Below, one piece after another: positions 47,086 to 57,345 of a stretch of 64,000 nucleotides of DNA. A model generated the notes under the pieces. That model was not told the DNA's origin. It was given only the letters and a program-made list of their open reading frames with translations, and did no database searches. This DNA is from Norana najaformis (Eukaryota > Annelida > Clitellata > Crassiclitellata > Hormogastridae): NCBI GenBank assembly GCA_964023275.1, contig OZ029915.1, forward strand, positions 13,398,712-13,462,711, in the 5' to 3' direction. Position 1 is the stretch's first letter; each line of letters begins with the position of its first letter. Made by a program: the position numbers and the translations under genes.

Positions 47086-47992
47086 CCAAGATGCTACACA
47101 TTAGGGCCTTTTCCAGTCAGTAACGATTTCTATGTTGACCAGTGAACCAGGAAGCAAGTTACAAAGCACTGTTGCAATACAAAAAACATCTCGTCTCCAG
47201 CCTAGAACTAAGCCATGTATCACCGTTACGTTGAGTTAATGGATTGTTTGCAGGAACTCAGGTCTCTAACTTAGACAATGCGCCGTTTCGAAGTAAATTC
47301 CAAAGCTCTCAAAACAGATCTGTGCTTTGCAAGACTTGCCTATATATTATACTTCCAAGCTTGCACTTTTACCAGATTTACAGAGCAACTGCTCGGTGAT
47401 AGGGACAAATAAGGCAAATGTTAACAAAATGGCCAACACGCAGTTCTTAACACAGAGACCCAGTGCTCTATAACATTGACTACCGTGTACACCATAACAA
47501 GACGACCTAATATGCAAACCTAGAATAGAATCTAGCATAACACGTCTTTCAATAAATAAAGTCTTAAGTTTGACAACCAGTGAATCCATACGAAAGGTCT
47601 AATAATAACAGTAAAATATAGTGAACTGCGAAATAGTATTTAAAGGCTCATTTAAACAGCTGTTTAACGCGTTGTATAAGTTACAAAAGTAACGAAAGAA
47701 GATCAAGTTAATTACAAATAACACACGAACCCATCAGCTAAAGTGATTTTATGGGCTGCTAGGATGTTGAAATATATTTTGACTGAAGCGAACATGCAAC
47801 AAAAGGTAGTTGGCTTATGGAAGGAATATCAACTAAAAGACAGACTAAGACTTAATTTAGTGCCCAAAAATCAGCGTCCCGCACATCTGTCTTAGCCAAG
47901 TGTAAATAATTTTAATATTAAAGCGTGTTGTTCGATTGTCATTAAGCGTGTTATTTTTGCCGAAATATATGACATAGAAGCCTATTCAGATG
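47086..47992. other. Intergenic before unit 6
   Basis: Nothing recognised between the transposon and the unit 6 upstream box. Confidence 0.4.
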
Positions 47993-48016
47993 TTTTGAGA
48001 CGACCCCCGACCTATT
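47993..48016 (+). promoter_or_regulatory. Conserved upstream box of unit 6
   Basis: The sequence reads TTTTGAGACGACCCCCGACC, then TATTTAAATA. It starts 327 bases before the ATG of unit 6. Confidence 0.78.
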
Positions 48017-48319
48017 TAAATAGCCAGATGCACAGAAACAATGTTAAGTCAATTGTGCAAAATTAATGCGCCAAAGAAGTGTCACGGTGACAGAAAATAA
48101 AAGCATAAACTGTCGTGGATAAAGCAGCGTAAGGCTTAGTTCTCTCAAAAAATGAACAATCGCAGTGCGTTGGGTTAAAATATATTCAGTGAGTCTTGTT
48201 TGCTGGTGGCAAATGAAGTGACTGCCGGTAACACAATTGCGAGCAAAAGCTTCTACTTGCAAGACAGACGAGTTTTAAGGTGCCTGTGAATTCTTATAAC
48301 TTTTTATGAAAGGAAGAAA

Positions 48320-51300
48320 ATGCTGAGTAATTCACTCGTGTGGATGCTGTTGGGGATACATGCATATGTGATTGGTGAAGTCAGGAAATCGCCAGGTAAG
48401 CTTATCTTCTATTAAATTTTCTGTTGCCTATTAGGTAATTCTCGGTTTCTATAGACTTAGACATGTGTGTTTAGCACAGCTCTGTATGCATGTGAGGCAT
48501 GGACAATCAAAAAGACGGATAAAGATAAGATATTAGGATTTGAAATGTACTGCTATAGACGAATATTACATCTGAATTGGACAATGAAGGTAAAAAATAC
48601 GGAGGTCCGAAGAAGACTGAGGATAAAAGAAGATCTAATACAAGTAATAATGAGAAGGAAATTACACTTGTTTGGACATATATGCAGGATGGATGACAAT
48701 AGAAAAATAAAAAGCTTGATGATGGGAATTATGGACGGAAATGGGAGACGAGGAAGACCTAACAGGGGGTGGACAGATGATATAAGGGATTGGTGTAAGC
48801 AAGACTTGCACGCCTTGATAAGAACAGCACAAGATCGGGAACTGTGGAGACAAGTGACAATGCATGCAGTGGACACCTACGGGCTCTCGGCCCATGGATC
48901 ATGATGATAATGATGATGATGATATACTTAGGACATGAGATTCAACTTAAAACTCCTATGTATTTAGTTTGAAATTATTTAGTTAGAGGTTTGCAGAGTG
49001 ATCCTCTCTGCGGACCAAAGACCTTAACTGAATTGAGTTCCCTTGAAAATCTTATTGCTTTTAGGGGATTATAATCTTTCAAGAACTGGTCTTTTGAACT
49101 CGCTAAATCTTGTCATATAAACGCATGTCTTCTTAATAGTGTCTACCCTTAATGGGCTAGAACTTAGTAATATTGTGTAAAATCTTTATGTTTTCTCTGA
49201 ATTTACAACATGCAGAAGAGTACTGTCAGTCGGAATACTTTCAACCTCGCTGCCTAAATAACGAAGTCATTTTTATGAGAATTGCCGTCTATGGACGCAT
49301 GCGCATTGGCAAATGTGTAAAGGCTGAAGAGGATGAAGCGCAGAAGAAGCTGGCCGATTACGATTCTCGTTTTCTCGGATGTTCAGCCGATGTTTTACCC
49401 ATACTGGATCAGAAATGTTCCGGCAAGACAAGCTGCAATGTTCGTGTCATTGAAATCTCAGACGAAAACATTCGTCCTTGCTTTCCTGGTCTAACTGTGT
49501 ACCTTGAAGCCAACTACCATTGTATCAGTAGTGAGTAATTCCCTATTCTATGAGTTTATGTATTAAGTAAAGGTACCTATTGACTCATCACTTTTCTTCT
49601 TCGGTAATAGTGTAACTGTATTACAGACTTTGAACACGATACGCTATTTTTTAAAACAGCAAAAAATATTAACTCCAGGTGCAGAAACAATTGTTCTAAT
49701 CAAAATCCTCCATTTGGTGAAAATTTAAGTTGATTTTAAAGTATTGGTACTTGATTCTCAAACTTGAAACGACGATTGCAAATGAGATGACTTTCAAAAT
49801 CACTTTTATCATTTTCTAGTTGTCGACGAGAAACGTTCGTGCGCTGTTGCTGCTTCTAAGAACGCGGTTCATATAATGAGTTCCTCTGACATCCAGAACA
49901 TATGTGGAACGAAATCTCAGCCGTGGATCATAGAAGCACCTGTTGGTCAGAAAATCAGCATCAGCCTTCTTGACTTCACTGCCTCAGATTCAGATCAAAG
50001 CAAGACGATGTCATGCCGCAACTATGGCGTCATCGTTGACAAAGCCGCAAAGAGAAACTCATCGATCTGCGGAAGAACTGATCAGAGGGAGAACGCGATG
50101 TATGTGTCAAATGGAAATCTAGTTACAATATTTCTCGAATCTGCTTCTCTTATGGATTCTACTGATGTAGTCACGGGATTCTTTCTCAAGATTGAAGGTA
50201 TGGAGCACGACTTCGGAATTATTTTCGTTGCAAAGCACTTTAATATTTTAAGTTTAACGGATTAAAGTTTCGGCCTACGTCAACCTATTGAAAGTCATTA
50301 CTGCGAATTCACTCTCCAATTTTAGGTCGAGTTGGGCCAAATTATCATTTCACTAGTCACTGATGATTTGGTTATGTAGTAACGTATTCTGTAATTTAAA
50401 TTCTACCGCTTCGTAAATATGAGAGCATTATCTTATCTAGTAGTAAAATCACCTTGGTTCGCTGAGTAGCAGAAGGAAGCATATAGTAGTTACTTACGTC
50501 CAGTGCTGTCCTGTGTCTTTTAGCCGTTGGGTGTTCAGATGTTATTCCGCCAGAAGACGCTTGGTTGAAAAGGAAAGATGATGCGATTGTGATTGGCTGC
50601 TATTCCAGTCGTCAAACTTGGCATCTCAGTTGTATTGGAGGAAAATGGATCGGAGTTCTGGGAAACTGTTCTCATGGTTGGTACTTCGATGAGGTAGATA
50701 AGCTTCAAAACTCAGTGTAATTTTGCAACAACGAATAAAAGTACGAAACTTGGTATAGCACGCTATATTAGAAATTTAAAATTTATTTTTATAAGATATA
50801 AGTACGTTGTACCAAAAATTCTTTCATAAATTATGAATAAACGTTCTTGCATTGTGCAACATTATTGTAGGGGCCTACGTTAGAATAATTTAAAAATATC
50901 TTTTCCGCCAAACGTTGCAGTGATGCTGTTTTCACGTTTTCACAGCGTCTGTGTTTAAGCGATTAACTATCTAAAATAAACTCATACAACAAAGTATAAT
51001 AAACGTTTCTAGCAAACGTTAGATCAAGAACTTTACAAATGAATAGAAACATAAGCAGAATGAGACCAAGAAAACGAATTTTTATATCTAATTGATTGAA
51101 AATGTTTAGAAGGTGATTGTTCGTAAGGAGCTACATGGGTTATTGCCTATGTAGATTGCTAGAGTTTTAAATGCACTGAAATAAATAATAATAATTAGAG
51201 AACTTCTATAGCGCCACTGTAATAATGTTCAAGACATCAGTCAATAATAATTGTGTAATTGTGAAATGAGTTATTGCCCTTGTGAATTATTAGAGTGTTA

Positions 51301-53130
51301 AATACACCGAAATAAATAATATTAAATTGAGAACTTCTATGGAGCCATTGTAATAATGCTCAATGCATCCGTCGATGGTCACTACTAAGCAAAATCGTTG
51401 TGGAAGTTAAATTATAATGCGATTCCGGTCAAAATCCAAGAAGATAATCCGATAAGACACGGGAACAGTTTACGGAGGATATGAGTCCAGGAAAAGATTA
51501 TTGCTTAGTAGAAATATGAAAGTAAACACAGACTGCAGAGCGAACGTTTGCTGAAACAGAGGTGAACGAAAATTAATGGGAAAAGGCCGCAATGAGATCA
51601 ATTACTATTTGGTATTTAGCAGCTGTTTGCATTTACTGTAGATGTTCCAGTTCAAACCTCAGCCAGAGAGCCACAATATAAGGCAAAACATTCACATGAA
51701 GAGCAAGGTAAGCTATATTTTAGGTTTATTGACTTTAATTACCATGGATTGATGTTTAGAAATTCGCATTTTGATAATAAATGAATCGAGTGTCCGATTT
51801 GAAATATGCTATACAAAAACCCATTTCTGCACAAATTGGCATTGGGTGAACAACTGTTTATTAATCAGTTCAGGTGTTTTGTCTTGGCCTGATCAGAAGA
51901 ACAAAAAGGTTTAAAAGCGTCTAAGGAGTCAGTGTCTATGTTCTCTGTATGGTGGAATCCACTGGTAACTCGACCGCTATTACATGTCCCTGTGTTGAAA
52001 TTTCCGCAGTTTTCCATGTCAAAATTTAATTAAAATCAGTTCTTAGGTTTTTCAGATTTACATTCTGTATGCTAAAGACAATCTGCTAGAAGTATTTGGT
52101 CAAACCTGCCATGAAACTTACATGTTATTAGGTGGAATTGCCTACAGATTCAGCAGCCTGTAAGCCTGATATTAACTGTTCTATATACCGGCATTAAGAC
52201 ACTTGTGAAGAATATCTTAGTAAACAATTAATCATAAACTACATTGTTATTCGCTAAATGCTTTTGCATTATAAATTTGCCAAGAACATAAAAATGATAT
52301 GATAATGTTGACTTCAATGACTTTGTCTCGTGACTTGTTTTCTTGTGAAACTGTTTCTTATGCTGTAAGGCCTGCGTGTTTATTCCTTTCCAACAAAGTA
52401 ATTTTATTTCTTTTTCTTTCTTCCACGCTAAGTTTTAGCGATGGTTGCTATTGTTGGATGTACTCTGGCGATTTGTCTGGCAATCGTCTGCATCGGCGCT
52501 GTTTGCTTACGCAGGTGAGTTAAACAAGATAACATCAACACTTTACAACACTGGTAACTGGTCTAGCAGTAGGTTTTAAAATGTATTTGGCGTTTAATTT
52601 TTCCTGTTTTACATGTTTTGTTTCTAATTGGCCTCATGCTTTTGCATTATACATGGCAACACTTCTAAAATTTGGTTGTAATAAATGAAAAATGAAAACT
52701 TTTTGCCGTTTATATGTCTTTGATTAAAAATAAATGATTTGTCAATTTCGCAATCACTCCAGCAAGGAGCTACTCCACTCAAAACATGGTAATCATTTTT
52801 GTTACTTGTTGTAAAGTAGTTGCCCTTGTCCTAATCGTCGTTTTTTAGCCGATGGGATAGGTTTAAAGTAGTCACATTAGAGTAGCCCATATGTAGAACT
52901 ACAAATACTTTCAATATTGCAGATTTCACGTTAAAGCAAAGAAGAAGCAGGCATATAAGACATTAAACTACAACATCAATACAGCTAGGAGTCAGCATAC
53001 AAACGACATAATTCCTTCCGGTGTTGCCAATGACTTCGTTGGGTTGAGTTCTCAACATGCTCCAACGTATTCAGCCTTTGCTGGACATGATGAGTTCAAC
53101 GAAACCGTCGACAATCGAATCAGTTCATAG
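48320..53130 (+). CDS. Unit 6: lectin-CUB-sushi membrane receptor
   Basis: Predicted 425 residues. Exons: 48320-48395 signal peptide (MLSNSLVWMLLGIHAYVIG); 49216-49530 lectin; 49820-50197 CUB; 50524-50676 sushi-like; 51642-51707 stalk; 52433-52514 TM; 52923-53130 tail. It is the sister of unit 5: the TM differs at nine bases, eight of them silent, while the CUB differs mostly by replacements. The lectin has 16 amino-acid differences from unit 5, around a 63-base identical core. The tail has YKTLNY but PTYSAF in place of PTYSVY, so the second cluster has lost its last tyrosine, and it ends NRISS. AATAAA at 53430-53435 may be the poly(A) signal. Intron 1 carries a LINE fragment. Confidence 0.88.
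48455..48930 (+). mobile_element. LINE 3'-end fragment with (ATG)n tail
   Basis: In intron 1 of unit 6 a frame of about 145 codons reads STALYACEAWTIKKTDKDKI ... LHLFGHICRMDD ... RRGRPNRGWTDDIRDW, the C-terminal third of a reverse transcriptase of the same broad type as 38229-39347. A run of GATGATAATGATGATGATG follows as a microsatellite tail. It is 5'-truncated. Confidence 0.8.
51136..51380. repeat. Tandem duplication, about 131-bp period
   Basis: Two adjacent copies (about 51136-51250 and 51267-51380) share TTATTGCC, TTAAATRCACNGAAATAAAT, GAACTTCTAT and TGTAATAATG. They lie in intron 4 of unit 6. The second half resembles the TATAGCGCC dispersed repeat. Confidence 0.65.
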
Positions 53131-54361
53131 AGCACAAAGCCTTGCGTTAGACTCTGACATTTTGCAGCAAAGGCAAAAATCTTTTTCTTTCACGTAGTTT
53201 AATTGCTGAGCATTCACTTCGCTATAAGTAAATATTTATGCTTGGAGTAGAATCGTGTGCGAATAGCTTAAACTAATCAAATTTCAAATATGTACTCTTA
53301 AACTTTATGCAATACAATACGTCTGAATTTGGATTACTGTCCTCTTTAAAAAGCTTAGAGATGCATTTGGAACTCTGGAAAACTAGCGGTGTGAACTAAT
53401 TTGATGTCGTAATCGTGTTTTGGTGTGCTAATAAATTCCTGGTGAACATGTTCATAACATTTGTCTGAGAGACTAATTATATGCAAAGGTGTAAGTAAAT
53501 CGCAAACTTAGAAACACTATAAGGCTGCTCTAACCAAATTTTCGCCCGTAGGCAATCAAAACTATTAATAGCCATCTCAGCCTACAACAAATTCCTCGCA
53601 TACGCAATGATGGTTAGAGCCGCAATGTGAATTGTACAAATAATGATATCGAAAGACATAATGGAAAAGTAGAGTAGAGAGATGAACACTGAAGTCGAAC
53701 AATATATCCGGCAGCCATGTATCAATGTATCCGATGATCATCAATAGATACTAGCCAACGGTCAGATGAAGTCAACGATCGTCACATATTATGCAGACGC
53801 TATACAATGCTGGAAGTCAGACTCGATTAAACCTCTTCAACTCAGCTCATAATCGTCATCCATAAACGGTCATGGTCTCCTGCATATTCGTCAACACTTC
53901 ATAGTTTCTATTAATATCAGTGATGCCACCATCCATTACAACCATGTCCAACCTTCATTACACATGCATACATGCATACATATGTAACAGAGATTGAACC
54001 TCGCTACGAGTGTAGGTGTAGTGAAGTCCCAACAGTTGCCTTGCTGTGGCTGCAACTTGACCGGGTGGTCGGCCGGCCTCTGGTAGAGTACAGTAGAGTG
54101 AAGATGAGTAGTAGTTGATGTGTTTATTTGTGACATACGGAGTAGTATATTAAACAACAATCTTCTCGTATATATATCTTGAATGAGTAAAATTAGCGCT
54201 ATATAATGCTGCAAAGGTCGGCCATACACAAAAGCGAATGCCTTGCTTGCCCTATGCGAGGCTCCTGGTTCACTAAAATTCCTGCATTGCAGCGCTAATC
54301 ACAGTTCTCAGCCTTAATCACATGCTCAGCTAAAGATCTCCCGTCTCTCTGTCTATACTGA
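53131..54361. other. Gap downstream of unit 6
   Basis: It contains the unit 6 3' UTR. No extra lectin, CUB or sushi-like exon is visible before the cassette at 55831. The 97-residue minus-strand frame at 53936-54229 is unrecognised. Confidence 0.4.
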
Positions 54362-54825
54362 TCACGACTTGGTGGCAAACAAACGAGAACCTCGTCTTAT
54401 ATTCGTGACACTCTTCACTGGCTCCCCGTCCAGCAGCGTGTTCACTTTAAGATCCTCTCCCTCATGCGCAATTCTGTTCTTGGCTCTGCTCCTCTTTACC
54501 TCATTGACTTCTGCACTTTGGTCTCCTAGTTGCCGGGCCGTAGCAACCTTCGCTCGGTCACTCAAGATCTCCTGTTTGTCCCTCGCATGAGTACTGCTGC
54601 AGCCCAGTCCAGAAGCTTTGTCTACGTTGGTCCCACTTGCTGGAATCGTCTCCCTCGAGAACTGCGACTTGAGCTCCTTTCTCTCCCCCTCTCAGTGTTC
54701 CGCAGGCGCCTGAAGACTGTACTGTTCAACAGTGATTTTACTTTTTCGGGTCGGAAGCACCTCTGTTGAATTTATCCTCTAAGAGGCACTTTATAAATCT
54801 CAAATTACAATTACAATTACAACCA
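54362..54825 (+). mobile_element. LINE 3'-end fragment (L2/CR1-like)
   Basis: A frame reads RDTLHWLPVQQRVHFKILSL, then after one stop NLRSVTQDLLFVPRMS and VYVGPTCWNRLPRELRLELL. The end CACTTTATAAATCTC plus (AATTAC)n is the usual short-repeat 3' terminus of such LINEs. It is 5'-truncated and dead. Confidence 0.8.
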
Positions 54826-55010
54826 ATGCACAACCATATGACTACATGTATTTTATGTTACATGCACTGTCAATATTATATTATTGTATTAAAATAGTAA
54901 GTCAACAAATTGCAAACGTAATCATACATTTATCAGCCTTGAGCTAAGACAAAATAGCATGTCCTTGTCCGTCTTCAGTGCGGTGATAGTTCAGATTGTT
55001 ATTCTGCATT

Positions 55011-55205
55011 TCATTCAAATTCCGCCAGCAACTTTCTTCTTGGAGTCAAAAATTTGCTGCAATGCTCCGGAAAAACTTGCAGCAAATATTGTTTTTGCCA
55101 TTCATTCTTAGTTAGAATTGAGTTGTGAAACTGGATCCGCATCAGCCCTCTCGCGGCCGTGTCACTGACAACCTTAACCGTCTTCACAATTTGCAGTGAA
55201 ACACA
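55011..55205 (-). mobile_element. Fragment of a transposon-type protein
   Basis: On the minus strand an open stretch reads LQIVKTVKVVSDTAARGL, then LTKNEWQKQYLLQVFPEHC and a stop. From memory it resembles the conserved C-terminus (KVVND.AERG...EEQKQ.LLQVV..HR) of multi-copy transposon-like proteins in invertebrates. Only a fragment remains. Confidence 0.45.
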
Positions 55206-55401
55206 GTAGTACTCATTTCCATTCCAACTTTCAGGAGAGAACTGCAGGAATTAATCCTTCAGTTCAAGGATCTAAACAGAAATTTCGGTGTTGGCGGTTA
55301 CAGGAATCTCAGTGGGCTGTTAGCATTTACATTTCATCAATTAACCTGGAGACTGGCTATCCGCGCCTTCGATTCGCATTTTTGTGTGACTTGAATATTT
55401 C

Positions 55402-55403
<2 letters not shown>

Positions 55404-55450
<47 letters not shown>
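55404..55450. repeat. (AAT)n microsatellite
   Basis: About 15 AAT units, probably the tail of a lost LINE or SINE; the preceding 200 bases show no recognisable coding sequence. Confidence 0.85.
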
Positions 55451-55654
55451 GCCAATAACTAGGTGTCGCAAAGAATTCTAATAAATGTATACATTTTCCG
55501 GTTGCTAAGACGATTCGTTTCTGTCAGGTCTGGTGAGATGCTGTATAAAAGCATTATTGTTCTACTGCAGTTTTAAGTTTCACGACCTGAGTTTTCTGTC
55601 TTGGTAAAAAACTTATAATCTGAGTTAAATTTACTCTGGTGTGTACTTTTAGTT

Positions 55655-55795
55655 TGTGTTTGCCCTAGAGTAGGGGGAACAAAGGGAATGGGCTCATTTC
55701 CTTCTATTTCGCTCTTGAGTCAGCAACTCCATGGCTCTAAATAAGGGGCCAGAGCATCGCAGGACTTGCCGCTTACGTTTGCCCTTTTTAGACTT
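55655..55795 (-). mobile_element. SINE family B, partial copy
   Basis: It shares CTCATTTCCTT, GGCCAGAGCATCGCAGGACT and neighbouring words with the body of the 36425-36725 SINE (CTCATTTCCTT ... GGCCAGTGCATCGAAGGACT), in the same orientation. The tRNA-like head is absent. Confidence 0.6.
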
Positions 55796-56689
55796 AAATT
55801 AGATTTAGGCATATTATTAATATTTTTTAGATCAAGGCGTGCAATCTGCGACGACTACGACAAAAATCCAGACAACAGTGGATTCAGTTCATTGTAAGTT
55901 AAAGTAACAGTCTAACGACATCTTACAATTGATCATACAGTGTAGTCTTTATTGCCTGACATTTACGTAATGTCTCACTGTAAACATAAAATTACTTCAT
56001 GCTGTTTATGTATATCAAACCTATCTGTTTCAGTCGGTTCGGAAGAAAATACCACTGGTGGAAACGTTATACCGCAGAGTTTACGTAAGATTTGGATTTT
56101 GTTTAACCCTCAATTTTAAAACTTTTAAAGTTTTTCTCAAACTTTCCAAACGCTTTAAATGATCTTTGATTTCTTGCATACGTTTTATTTGCGCTAATGG
56201 ATCCTAATTGCATCTGAAAGCTGAGATTAAAGATCTGTTCTAATGTGTCCTCTAAAGGCTGGCGGGTAAATTTTAAAATAAAACTAGTATGACTGCTATT
56301 GGTGACAGAAATAGATGCTGTACATAATACGCAGCCGCTTCGTTGAGGCTAGCATTGCAATTTGGACTGCAGTGCAAGTTCGGAGCTGCCATGAGATATA
56401 TTCATTGCGTTGGCATCATGAATGCATCTTTACTCACTGTTGCCTAACGCCTTTGAGTGATGGCTTTTGCGTGAGATAGCAGCGCCTCACAGACATGAAA
56501 TAAATAAACGTGTTTGTCGACCTATCAAACCAAAGAACCTATCCATAGTGGTTTTTGTGTCTTAACAGTGAATTAGAATAAAGATCCCGTGTCCTATAAT
56601 GTCCAGTGTCCTTCTATGTCTTTCAGTTTTATTTGTCCAGTTTTACCTGCCATTTTCCATTAATCAAAGGGAGACGATCATTTGACGAA

Positions 56690-56790
56690 TTTTAGGGTTC
56701 TAGACTCGGGACCAGTGTATAACAGGACATAAGGTTGATTTCCATGCTCGCGCTGATACCAAATTATACGGTTTAGTGAGAGTCAGTTGA
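56690..56790 (-). mobile_element. SINE family B body, decayed
   Basis: GGGACCAGTGTATAACAGGA, then GATACCAAATTATACGGTTT, corresponds to GGGCCAGTGCATCGAAGGAC and GTATCAAACTATACTGCTTG at 36535-36600. It lies between the stalk and TM exons of the cassette. Confidence 0.45.
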
Positions 56791-57261
56791 TAGTCATGTA
56801 TCTATTTCAAAATTCATTTGATGCACAGATATTTGAATAGGTTGGCGGTGAACAGTCAAGAGATCCCCCACCTTTGCCTTAAGCTGTTTCACAACTGTCT
56901 AAAGTTACTTTATTGATCACCAACAGTTTAAGAGCTATAGAGACACTCAAGTTTAGGTGTCAAAGGTAGAACTCAGAAGAAGCCACATGGTTCTGGACCG
57001 TTTTACAACTTTGCCAAATTACACCATCAGGTTGCAGGTCTACAGAGTTATTAGTGTTAATGTATTCGATACAGATTGGAGACGTGCATGTATTTTAATT
57101 TCATCGATGTAACATTTTCATAGTTTTTTAGTGTTTCTAGCTGTCGGTGTCGGAATAGTAATCATCATCGTCTGTATCATCGTCATCATCTTCGCGCTCA
57201 GAACCACAAAAAAGTCTGCAAAGTAAGTTCATTCACTATAAACTAGTCATTGCAATCGTAA

Positions 57262-57345
57262 TCACTAATTTGTATAGCGCCTCAACAAGAGAAACTCATC
57301 AGATCCTTAAAGGGGCTCCAGACCCGACAACACAAGGCCACATTC
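57262..57345 (-). repeat. Dispersed repeat, TATAGCGCC type
   Basis: AATTTGTATAGCGCCTCAAC, then AAAGGGGCTCCAGACCCGAC, related to 14577-14650. Probably a minus-strand LINE/SINE 3' end in the intron between TM and tail of the cassette. Confidence 0.5.

Noticed and set aside
564-53130. Reading the tails as canonical ITAMs
   Set aside because: The two tyrosine clusters are too far apart in most tails and the second is YxxY/YxxF rather than YxxL/I.
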